Source: Puffinus mauretanicus
Taxonomy: Eukaryota; Chordata; Aves; Procellariiformes; Procellariidae
Assembly: GCA_023333565.1 (NCBI GenBank)
Contig: JAJKFH010000948.1
Coordinates: 4,290,001-4,354,000 of the forward strand
Length of the DNA stretch: 64,000 nt
Reading direction: 5' to 3'
Shown: positions 13,291-24,697 of the stretch, one piece after another
Numbering within the stretch: position 1 is the stretch's first letter
Layout of the letters: every line of letters begins with the position of its first letter
Notes under the pieces: generated by a model
Databases searched by the model: none
What the model was told of the DNA's origin: nothing
What the model saw: the letters and a program-made list of their open reading frames with translations, nothing else
Made by a program: the position numbers and the translations under genes

Positions 13291-15294
13291 GTTGAGGTGA
13301 CTAGAATTGGGCTGGGGAGGGGGAAGGCAGGAGCTCTCGGTGAAGCAGTTTACTCCTCTCCTTCACAGAGCTGCAGTTTAATATGGGTCCTGTCATTTGC
13401 TTCCACAGGAGCATGAAGAAATCTCTGGTGAATAAAACCTACAGCAATAACTAGCTCGAAAAATCTCACCTTTGCCAAATAGAAAGCAATTATATTCCTT
13501 TATTGGAAATGAACCCCCCTGACAAACTAGCTTAAAGGACTCAACAAGGTGATATTAGTATGGTTTTTACACACAAAATATTTGCAGTCATGGAAAACCT
13601 TGGACTTACTGGTTGGACAGAAAAATTGTGTTGTTTACATACCATTTACATTTTGCCTGTTTGTAGAAGGGAATTTATAAATTTCATTTATTTAAAAATG
13701 CAAATAAAACACTACAAAGAAACTGACTGAATAGGTCAAAACCACAACCTTGAAAAATCTAGTGCCATCTTTACTTTATCCTCTCAGTGACCATGTAATT
13801 CTAAACATTCTACAGAACAATCTATTCCCAAACACAAACAAAAATAAAGCCGAGGAAGTTACTATTAATTTACAGGCATTTGCACACCTGAGGAGACTCC
13901 TATCCTGGCTGTTCAGCCACTGTTTGGCATAGGGTCTTTTCACAGACCTGAATGCTGCAGATCTGCTGTTGTACGCAAAATATACAGACTGCATCCCCTG
14001 AAAGCACTGGGGTATTCTGCTGTTCACAGTTGTGCAAAATGCATGGTTTTAGGAGAGGCTGCTAACTTTCAGTAGGCATTGCATTCCTGAAAATGTGTTC
14101 CCTTTTTCCATTGTTCTCAACCGACTTTATAAAGGCAGATTGTATTTCTGCCTAGAAACTGTGTTATTCCTACACAGATAGCCCATCAGAGCCTCTGCTT
14201 CGCCCCCGTCACAGTTACGGCGGTCATGGCGGGGAGGTCTCATAGCCCTTTGGGAAATCCAGGCAAGCACTGAATGGGAGACTTTGTTCCCCATGGGACA
14301 TTCACTGCTTTCCATGCTTCACAGAATTTAGCTCTACATAATAATGAATTCAAAGACAGATTCCTCATACATAACCTCAACAGAATCTTTAGCTGTTCAG
14401 ACAAATAAATGCTATTCAGCTATATTTTTTAATATGATATTGCATTGATCTTCTTTATGAAAAATAAGTGTTTGATGTAGTTCTCTGGAGCTATTTATGA
14501 GACTAAACTAATCATTTAAAAATTATTTTTGAGCACATGGTTGTCTGGTTTTCCTCACTCTTACTATGAATACATTTACTCTGCAAAGCATTGCAAATGA
14601 ATTCTCCAATGGAAAACAGAATTCCAAGGAGGGTAAAAATTAAGATTTTATGATTGCTGATGAAGCACTAATTTGTTGTTGTTGATTAAGCTGTCAGCCA
14701 ATTTATAGTGAGTTCCTATTTTTATGGAACTGATAATTTTAATGCAATGTACATACTGATATGGTAGAGCATTGCATATCTGTGGGTTGCATATATATTT
14801 CTAAATAAAACAAGCTTCTAAGTAAGAGAAAGAGCAATTCTGGTTCCATTCCATTAAAACTGTACCAACCCAGTTATACTAATTTTGTGTTATTTTAATA
14901 GGTTTATAATAAGTTTAGATGTGTTCTAAATGGTATTCCAAGGAGTAATTCCTCTTGATTTGTACTTAATAGAAACTATATTAATGTAATAATCTTTCAC
15001 CACAAAGTTGTAGAAACGTAGGAAGAGTAAGCATCAAAAGCAACACTGAGTTGGTCAAATTTACAGATGCTGCAATGTATATGAAATTCTGGGATATGCA
15101 CCATGTATATCGTGGTGAAAAAAAAATATTTAGATCTACACATTCAGTTAAAAAAACAAAAGAAAAACAGAAAGTCCTTCAAACAAACTGTGTAATTGTG
15201 TTAACGACATTCTAGAATACAATTTTCTGAATTACCTTACTACTTGCTGTTTTAATAGTACAGTATACATTCACTAAGATACTATATACATATA

Positions 15295-15331
15295 TACTAT
15301 AAGTCTATATACACTAAGTCTATATACATTA
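15295..15331 (+). repeat. Short tandem repeat, ~15-bp unit
   Basis: Two adjacent near-identical copies of a unit close to CTAAGTCTATATACA are followed by a partial third copy (TTAAG). They are preceded by TATA-rich sequence. The array is small and is probably replication slippage within AT-rich DNA. Confidence 0.65.
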
Positions 15332-18251
15332 AGACATGTTCTTAATATTGGTAGCATCAGTTTACAGTGAACCTTAGTTTTTAGATTATCATTTTTGAAG
15401 AAAACATATATCTTATACACTGCAAAATACAGTTTATTTCTCCGTACTTTTAATGAAAGAAAAATAACTGCAGATGTTTTGTACTTTAGTCCTTTAATGG
15501 TCACCCTTAGTCTGTGAGATTTTCAGATCAGTGAAGCATTTTGGAGGACAGAGAGTTTAAAAATAGCTGCTAGCGACTGAACAGAGTTTTATGAAAAATT
15601 CAGTTGTTCAGATGTCAAATATTGACTTTTGTTGTGATATAAAATATTATTATTTATTGATTCTTCTTTTCCCTCTAAACTTTTCTCCCTGTTTTCCTGT
15701 ATTTGGAAGTTACTATTTACACCTCGAGTATATGTATCATGCTGAGAATACCATTTTCACTTGAAATCATTTTTGAGGGTAATAGCATATGCACATAAGG
15801 TCAGAGGTCTAGATTTGTCCATACAAGGACTCCATTTATTAATACCAGATGGGTGAGATAGTGCTTCAGTAAAAATATAACAGTTGGTAGCGGATTTGTG
15901 TGACTAGGTAAAGGGACAGCAGCAGAGGCTAAGCTCTCTTCAGGAGTATGGCAGGAGAATATCCCAGGTGACAATTGTGTACATCATAGTGGATTTTATA
16001 AAGCTTTTGCCTAGGGAACTAGTGAAGGGGAATGTGGAAAAAGAATTGGGAGACAGGAGTAGGGCTACTTAAAATGATCTCTGGTATGTAATGTCAGTAA
16101 TTTTATAAATTCCAAATCTGGCCTGGTTAGTGGTATGAATCACATAAATGAATTGTGCAACTTAACTGGATTAATGTACAAACCAGCTCCAGATGAGGTA
16201 TTCATCATAATCTTATTTATAACAACAGACATTTTTTGCTCATGCATGATTTGTATTTATTCCACATGAAGTTTTATCAATTTACTGGAGTCATTTCTGT
16301 TACATTTAGATGTACATTTTCAATTTCATCAGCGTGAAACCCTTCTAACACCGTGAAAGATGCTTCATTTACATGTTATTAAAAATATAGTGTTTGCTGA
16401 ATGATTAAATACTTGCTTTGTGACATCTTTTATCTTTTGCTATAAATATAGTATCAATCTATATCTATACCTATATATAATATTTGTGACATTAGTGAGA
16501 ACAGTTTAATGTGTATGGAAATTTTTTTAATGAAATAAACATGGTTAAAGTAAAAAGAGGGAAAAAAGTATGAATTACTTAAACCAAGATGGTTTGGGGC
16601 ACCGATAAGGACTGTGTGGGAGAAGACTGTAATATCTATTCTCATGATCACAATCTAATCTTTCCAGAAGATGACAATTCAAGTACTCAGTACACTGATT
16701 ACACTGTTTCTCCCAGTAGAAATCTAATTATTTGTTTTACAACAATACATAGGCACAAACCTAGTGTTACAGCTATATTCTGCCCTGAAGAGTTTGCAGT
16801 CTGAAGAGGATAACTACTGGGAATAGAAAGCATTGATTCTTGTATTACAGGGAGGAACAGAAATACTGTTTCCTTGATATAGCTAGGGTGACCAATGTCA
16901 GTGCAGAAATCAGAAACTGAAATGTGTTTTCCCAAATTCTTTTTCAGATGGTCTAAGCACAGAAAATACCTTTATTCTTTATTCGCAGTCCAGACTAACA
17001 ATTTCTGGCTTAGGATTCTTCTATTCAACCACTAAATCCTAATTCCTTTCTTAAACCCCTATGGATAAATGGTGCTGCTGAACAGTCCCAGTTAATAGAA
17101 ATAAGAGCAGTCAGTCGGACAGAAAACTCATGAAGTGTAACATTCTCAATCTAATTTCGAAAGACCTTCAGAAAGTACATGTAATCTAGAAAAGACGCCA
17201 CACCTTTGGATGATTATCCAAGTTCTACCTGCTATCTGATGAAGTCCTGCCTATTTTTGGTCCTCAATGCAATGCCCAGAACGTGATTCACTGGAAAGAC
17301 AAGTCATTTAGGAAAGGAGATAAAAGAGAGAGAGATAACTATAGATTTTTGCAACATTTATATAAAGACTACTTTTGCTGGGATCAGCATATTTTCTCTA
17401 GGTTTAGATGAATCTAAGAAAACCGAACTATTCCAATGTAACTGATATCTATCTGAACTCCTCTCTTGATCCTAATTCTGATATTGGGCTCACATTCTCT
17501 AGTTTATCTTAAGACATTCAACACTGTCATCAGCTGAAATTTATACATTCTTTAAAGGTCATTTTAAACCAACAGTGAAGAAATGGTAAAAAATGAAAGA
17601 AAAACATGACTTCGAAAATCTTTAAAATACTTAGCTTTAGCAGACATGAAGAAGAAGAAGATGTCAAACCATGGTTTGAAGCCAATTTTCAAGAGGAATA
17701 TTTTTGTGAAAAGTTCTGCTACACTCTTTTTTTTCTGTTGGCTTTGTCAGACAACTTCAAACTACCTCAGGTTAATTCAGGAATATTTTATTCTCTAAGC
17801 ATATCATAGTACTGTAAACTTCACCTAATACTTCAAATCTATGTTTATTTTTTCTAAGCAACCAGACTGACACAAATAAGTAGGTGTTAATATGTGCATA
17901 AATGCTATCAGTATTGGGGACAGGGAAAGAAAAGGAGCAGGGGCAACACAGAACACTATCTCCCAAGGAGAGTAGTGTTTGCTGATAATTTTTTTTTTGG
18001 TCAAGACTGCTTTTCAATCTTTTTTTTTTTTTTTTTTTTAAAGGGTATTATTTAGTTGAAAAGTTTACTTTCTCTAGATTTGTGTTGGCAAAAGAACTGA
18101 ATACACGACAGCATACAGTTCTGATGAAAGACATTTTTTGTGTCACTTCAGCATCTGAGCATAAAGTAGCCTTCCATTAAAAATTCTAGTATATTCTTTT
18201 GAATAAGAATGAACTCATAGAACCTGCATACTTCAAAATGCACGAAGTGAG

Positions 18252-18266
18252 ATATATATATATATA
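18252..18266 (+). repeat. TA dinucleotide microsatellite
   Basis: An uninterrupted alternation of A and T of about 15 bases, followed by an A run. It is short and of the kind that is often polymorphic in length. Confidence 0.75.
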
Positions 18267-21200
18267 AAAAGAGTGATTTAATCAGAGAAATGGTAAATGA
18301 AGAGCCTTATTCTGGCCATTTTCAAAAGTATGTAGTCTTACAACTACCTGTTTCAGCTTTCAGAGTGGGTGTTTTTTATTTGCAACACAATGAGCACTTT
18401 TTAACTGCTGTATGTTCCTGCCAGAAGCAGTGCAGATGACATAAGTAGCAGTTACATGGGAAGAACAGCTTTAGAAACTGTCACCATTCTCGTCTCTTTG
18501 CTTATTGTTTTTGCAGCCTTTGTACAAGCTCTTGGCTTGAAGCCTACATTTTAACATGCATTGACAAGCTTGGGGATCTTTTTATTTTTTCTGCTGCAGC
18601 AGAAAAAGAAGTGAAAGTGCTTATTTTGGTCAAAACAGGAATCACTGTTTGAATAGGCACATCTGAAGTAGGAGAAAAAAAATATCTGATGAAGAAACAA
18701 AGTTGGAGGTGGAAAGAAATTAATCTGGATATCTTGAGCCTAAACATTAGTTTTTTTCTTCTCATTTAATAGGAATACTCTAAGAACTGGCTTTTCCTGT
18801 TTGCATTGGAGAAACAGGTAACAATCAAAAAGATAAAGGCTCACAAGGTAAAGGTATAGGGAGAAAAGGTAATGATTCAAACCACAGGGCCTCTTGGAAC
18901 TGGGAAATCTAAAGAATAGATAAAGATCTTCTGGTTTGGGAACTATTTTATATAGTATTCTTAATTTCTCTTATCTCAGTTTTCTTGTTTTCTACCTTTT
19001 TTTAAATGCCTATTTAGGCCAAGAAAAATGTTATTCTAATACATTCATATAGCATGCAACCCTGTGAGGCCCTGATTGTGTGTTTGCATTATATTCAGTT
19101 GTGTAAAAAAATTTTAAAAAAAATAACAGCTTATTATGTAGGGATGGTGAATTGCTGAAGATGATGGAAAATATTTTGGGAAGCTCTAAAAAAGATTAAA
19201 CCCCAGAAGCGGGATTCCAAATCTTGCTTCTATGAGCTGTCAATGGTACAGAAGATATAAGGAAAGACAATTGTCTCCTTGGAAATTATTTAATAAACTA
19301 GTTATTTGTTATAAACGTGCACACTGAACTGATTCCAGATAGCTTTTAAGATATCTTTTTTCTTCATGTTTTTTCCCAGATTTAAGAACTGATTTCTAGA
19401 AACATAAAGGAAGAAAAACCAAACCAAAACTAAAAAACCTTACTGAGAATATACCAGAGCACCATTCAAAATGTTGAAAAATTGCTTACACCTACCAATA
19501 ATATTTAAGTCTACAAGTTGAACATTTTTTAACACAAAGTCAATGAAGGTTGTGGGTCCTCATATGTTTTTCAGGGGATATGGCAATGATTCCTTGGTTT
19601 TTTGAGTGTGGTAAGATATCAAGGGAATATTGCCGGCCTCAGTTCGGACAATTATGGTGGTTTCCTCTGCCATGTAGGTGGGAAAGCATTCTCTGTTTCA
19701 AGTCACAGTAGCCAGGCAGTACCATTCTTAGTTTCCAAAGATCCTACAAGAACATGAAATTTTTATTGTTGCATTATACAGACTTTTATTTGCTTGTAGA
19801 CTTATACACGGATATACAGACTTACATGCAAAATATTTTCTTTTTGTCAGTGAGTGGATAGTAAACTGCAATGCCATCAGTGTTACTGAATAGTCCATTC
19901 AATTTCATTTGGGCTCTACCTTTCAAATTCCTTGTCAGGTATGCTTAGGAGTGTGTCTTACTCCATGCAATGTTTTATAGCTGTCATGAACTTACTCTGA
20001 CTTTTTTATATTATTGAGGGAATTAATTGGAACATCTATCGTTCTCTGATGAGGCTCAACCACTTCTGAGTGATGTGTGGAGAGGAAAGTACAATAAATT
20101 CTCATTATAGAAAAATGCCCTATAATACACCCGAGCAAAAATAAACTGGAACATAGTTCTACAACAGAAATTGACAGTCCCCATTGGTTTCAATGAGCTT
20201 TGAATCAGATGCAAAGATAAAATCTACAGCATAATTGCAAGTGGAGTTAGGGCTTCATCAAATGTGCCACCGCTATTGCTGTGAGTTGTGAGCATGCCCT
20301 GATATCATAATATACCTATGGGAAGGAGTGAAAAAGAAGGAAATTCAAGGTGGGAAGAAATCTAATGTAGGAAAAAAATTAGAAATAATAACAAAATACC
20401 ATGAGGATTTCCTGCTGCTAACTTTGAATCTTGAAAGAGGAGGGACCAGGAATACAAATTGTTTTGTGACATGACTGGACTGATGATATATGAAATATCT
20501 AAGCTCTTATTTGCCGCTTACATGCTGAAAGATGGGAACATTTGCTAATACAGTGAAGGCATGGGTATGAAACTGCTTCAAATGGTTTAAGAATACATGC
20601 GGCTTAGTTAGTTTCTTTGCTATAAAAAAAGAAATGGCTATTAGGAATCAATCTGTTAGATAACTCTCTGTGGACTGACATCTACATGAGTTCCACGAAC
20701 AAGAAAAGAACAAGCGTCAGAGAGATCCAAAGTAAGTTACAAACTAGGGAAGACTGCTGAAGGTGCTGTTCATGAAAGTGTTCTTCATAGCAGAAAAACA
20801 TCAAAGGTGAGAATAAAGGGCCTTCTGAGGTGAGTCAAGGCTGATGCTCTGGAAGGGAGGAGGCCGTCATGTGGTGAGCATGACTAGAGTGAGATTTTGC
20901 TGCCGGATAAAGCGCATCTCTCATGGGTGAAACCACAAAATTTTGTGACAGTTTTTTTAAAAATAGTATTCTGGATAATGATTACCAAAATTTGGAAAAA
21001 GAACCAGAAGTCCTTGCAGAACAAATGGACTTTGAGGTTTGTGTAGCTGCCACTTAAGAAACAGTAATAAGTAAATCTCAGCAGGTGTAGAAATGAGGGA
21101 TGGTTGCCAAGCTGAGCAGGAGGTTGATCCAGATAGTAGAATTAAAGCTGATTGCTAAGCTCCTTTTGTTCATCTTACCTCTTTAGTTTTCACTTACTGA

Positions 21201-23539
21201 GCTCAGCAAGTATTTCTCATTTCTTCTTCACTAGCATTACTCCATGTGCTGTCATCGCTCTGTAACAAGCTACAGCCTGGCAGGTGGGAACTTCTGGGAA
21301 CTTCAAGTGCTGGGCATGAGATGGCAGGGACAGTTAGTTGCAACTGGGCTTGGCTTGGGAGAAGAGGTAATAGAAGTCTATGCCCAGACACTAGTTTGTC
21401 AGATATTTTTGATCATTCTTTACCATTTCTATGATGATATCTGATATGCTTAACCCTGCCTTGCCATTGCCCTCTCATGAAGAATATCTTTTTTTCAGCC
21501 GCAAACCCTGGTCTCTGTCCTCAGGTCCTACTTTATACTCCCAGTGCTGCCCCCAGAGCAGTGATGGCACTTCTGCACTGACGCCAAGTCAAGTGCATCA
21601 CTGCTTGACTGAATTTGTGTTCCTTCTACAACTGATCAATGCATGCACCATGTTGATTTGGTGATGAAAAAATTTTACACAAGACTTTTCTTCTAGGTTT
21701 TCACTTTTTTGTTCTCCTAGTTTTCTGTTGGAATATTACTGTAAGGTTACCCATTGACCTTAACAGCCATCACTGTGAAAACTACTGGTGTTTTTTTTCT
21801 CGACATAGACAGGGTATAAATAATGAAATAACTGCCATTACTAAAATCAATATGTATGAAGGAATGGGAAAGTGGAAATCTCTTATGCTCAGAAATCAGA
21901 ATATTTTCTGGCCACGCAATTTTTCTCTTATTTTTTCTAGAACTGACTATTGTATTGTTAACATCTAAACTGTAATGCAAAAGGAAAAGGCCATGGAAGC
22001 AACTTTGAAAATATGATTGCAAGTGGGTATAAAGAGGCTGTCCTTAGTTTGTTGATGGTGTGAAATAAAAGATAACCAAAATTTATTTTATTAAGTTGTT
22101 GGTTTCAAAACCTAATGATGACAAACTAAATGCCAGTGGCATTTCTGATTGCACTAATGACTGTTCTAACAGAAACATCCATCAATGACAATTATTCCAG
22201 CTGCCTCCTCCCATTCTTCCCAAGCATCAGAATCCTACCTGTCTCTTATTTAGACATCAGTATCTCCAGCTTTCCTCTGACAGTTCTGTGACAAAAAACA
22301 TAACCTAGTGATGACTATTAGCCTTGTGTCACCATAGGTTTATTTCAAGCTAAAACATAATCTGACATCATATAAATGTGTGTAAAGTAGATTGAAATTA
22401 ATTGTCTCTCCCTCTCCTTTAATACAATAGAGTGTGGATCAGGTCCAAGAAAAGTATACTTAGAGATTGGGATACATATTCTGCACAGTACTAGTATGAA
22501 AGCATCCCTACATCTGATTTTTTTCTGCCCAGATCTTTGACTTGAATTAAAAAAGAACTTTTATAATAGATTTACTTTTCTGCCTTCCTGTCCATAAGTC
22601 AAACAAATATTTAACATCCATTTGGGTGTCAAAGATCAAAGACGCACATTATACATCAGTAGAATCCAAATACTTTGAGAAAGGCCAGAGAATTTTCCTT
22701 AGTGAAGAAAAAAACATAGCACTCTCACATGTACAAACTTCACATAGAATATTCTTAACATCCTTTCTGTTGCTGTGAGAGATCACTATAAAAAGATTAT
22801 TCAGTTTATTCTCTCTGTCAATTTTGCTGTTGTTCCAATAAGTTCAAATAGTAGAAATCTGTTATATTCTCTACGCAAACATGAATGTTTTATTTACTGT
22901 CAGGGAAACCTTGGAGCCGGATACATTAACAAGTCTAACCTCACTATAAAAAGTCTTCCTTTTTATGCTTTTTATTAATCCTAAAGCCTTTAGAAATAAC
23001 ACTGTGCAAACACATGGTGTACACCTTCGGAAAGAGCAGAAGAGAATATATCGTAGAACAATAGCATCATTTATGTGATGTGACATTTTCACCAACTAAT
23101 TATTCATGCAGTTTTTAAAAAGCAGAATGGATAACTTCATAATTATTCCTAATTTGGCATACTTTTAATATTATTCTGTAATAAGTTACCACTTGTTTAA
23201 TAATTTCATGGTTTGCTAAGTTATTTAGGTGTTAACCACCTTAATTACAGTAAAATACAAGCAATCTGCTCAAGATATGAAGTTACTAGAAGAAAAAGTG
23301 CAGACACTTAAAATGGTAAATAATCATTAGAATGCTCACTTATGAAGAAATAATATGGGTATGATCAACAGAAGAAGTGTGAGGAGCTTAATCTAATGGA
23401 TAACATTATGATATAGTCTGTTTAACACTTAAGTGCTAGGAACTTAATTCCTTATCTCAGATTAGGTGTCTGTTTTTCCTCTGCAAAAGGTGATGTTGAG
23501 AAAACCATAATTATCTGATGTCACAGTTTTTTGTCTGCC

Positions 23540-24176
23540 TGAGGAGACTGAGGGGGACACAAGTCTGTGGCCTCATCACGAAGAGCTTGAGATCTGCCTT
23601 CATGGACTGAAGCTGACACACAACACTCTCTACGTTCACAAGCACACACACATACTTGTGGATCCCCGAAGCACTGGCACAACCCCTCTGCCCACCTGGC
23701 TCCCCTGCCCAGCTCCTGGCTCCCTTACCCACCCCACAGGTCCCCAGCCGCCAGCTGGTCCAGCTTGATGCTCACGACCAAAGACACACACACTCACACA
23801 CTCATTCCTCTGTGCTCCACATTCGCAAATCCCCCTGGGCATACCAGCACGGACCCCCTGTCTGCCTGATACTCTGTCCTGGAACTGACGCCCCCCTACT
23901 CACCAGCTGGTCCAGCTTCAAGTTTGCCAATGAATACAGATGCACACCCCCCACACACACCAGGATGGGGGAAGATACAGTCACCCCCCAGCAGCCGGTA
24001 TCCGGTACATGGGCTGTGACCTGCAGTCACGCTCCAGCCATTGGCACTGAACCCCTCACTCTCCTCATTTCTGCTGGTCCCTCCCAGTAGCTGGTTTTCG
24101 GGACACACACCATTCTGACCCCAGTGGTTGGAAGTTGAAGACCCCACTCACCCCAGTCGCTGGCACTGAGACCCCA
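23540..24176 (-). repeat. Unclassified GC-rich tandem-like interspersed element, copy 1
   Basis: A GC- and C-rich island in AT-rich DNA. Read on the minus strand, it has degenerate units carrying a core like CAGTGCCAGCGACTGG, GT-rich stretches and a recurring GCTGGACCAGCTGG segment. Parts align with 34640-35460 in the same strand and order: TTCATTGGCAAACTTGAAGC against TTCACTAGCAACTTCAAGG, then a CAGTTCCAGGACAGAG-like segment, then a GGCAGAC...GGGTCC segment, then GGATTTGCGAATGTGGA against GGATCTGTGAATATGGA. The two loci are therefore copies of one family. It abuts LTR copy B with no gap, so it may be internal (non-coding) sequence of that provirus or a neighbour by chance. An overlapping 144-codon frame is an artefact of the C-rich units. 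Confidence 0.6.
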
Positions 24177-24311
24177 TGTCGTGGTTTAACCTGGCAGGCA
24201 GCCAAATACCACGCAGCCGCTCACTCACTCCCCCCCGCCCCCCCTCAGCGGGACGGGGAGAGAATCGGAAGGGTAAGAGTGAGAAAAACTCGTGGGTTGA
24301 GATAAAGACAG

Positions 24312-24317
24312 TTTAAT
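24312..24317 (-). terminator. LTR polyadenylation signal (ATTAAA)
   Basis: On the minus strand ATTAAA sits just before CTGTCTTTATCTCAACC, a placement shared with copy A (ATTAAATGGTCTTTATC). In copy C the equivalent hexamer reads ATTAGA. The conserved position supports its role as the R-region poly(A) signal of this LTR family. Confidence 0.6.
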
Positions 24318-24450
24318 AGAACAGAAAAAGGGAAAATAATAATGATAATGATAAAATATACAAAATGAGTGATGCACAATGCTATTGCTCACCACCCGCG
24401 CTGACCGATAACCAAGTAGCGATCGGTACTTCCTGGATCACGCCTACTGT

Positions 24451-24472
24451 TCATATACTGAGCATGACGTCA
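24451..24472 (-). promoter_or_regulatory. LTR core promoter: TATA-like box plus perfect CRE
   Basis: The plus strand at 24465-24472 reads TGACGTCA, the perfect palindromic binding site of CREB/ATF factors. Downstream on the minus strand lies TATATGAA (24451-24458), a TATA-like box. Copy C keeps the same order with GGACGTCA (46824-46831) and TATAAAG (46841-46847), which supports a functional promoter in the ancestral LTR. Present activity is not shown. Confidence 0.6.
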
Positions 24473-24697
24473 CATGGTATGGAATACCCCATTAGCCAGC
24501 TGGGCTGGCTGTCCTGATTATGTTCCCTCCCATCTTGTGTACCTAGCTCAGTCAGTAGGCACGGGAGCTGTCCTTGGACTAGGAGGGCACTTAGCAACAA
24601 CTGAAAACATCAGTGTGTTATCAACATTCTCCTCATACTAAATCCAAAACACAGCCCTAGGAAGAAATTTAACTCTATCCCAGCCGAAACCAGGACA

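Larger units (their letters stand above)
9477..23539. other. AT-rich unique DNA, no gene seen
   Basis: No exon, RNA gene or clear transposon was recognised in this ~14 kb. Local structure includes an A16 run (12724-12739), a candidate conserved block (12820-13290), a 15-bp tandem repeat (~15295-15331), a TA dinucleotide run (18252-18266) and a T20 run (18020-18039). All long-ish ORFs have the composition of chance frames. Confidence 0.5.
24177..24697 (-). mobile_element. Complete avian ERV solo LTR (copy B)
   Basis: A 521-bp LTR with TG...CA ends. On the plus strand it begins TGTCGTGGTTTAACC and ends AACCAGGACA, which is the reverse complement of the copy A layout. Reading the minus strand there is a CRE site (24465-24472), a TATA-like TATATGAA (24451-24458), an ATTAAA poly(A) signal (24312-24317) and the U5-like blocks shared with copies A and C. 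It is the best-preserved LTR in the window. The bases outside each end (ACCCCA on the left, GTATGT on the right) do not match, so no target-site duplication is visible. Either the site has decayed, the LTR recombined, or the left flank is proviral internal sequence. No retroviral coding sequence is present. Confidence 0.9.

Noticed and set aside
23656..24090. 144-codon plus-strand frame rich in P, S, T and H
   Set aside because: It lies inside the C-rich tandem-like element, has repeat-derived composition and overlaps other frames on the opposite strand. No domain or codon pattern of a real gene was seen.
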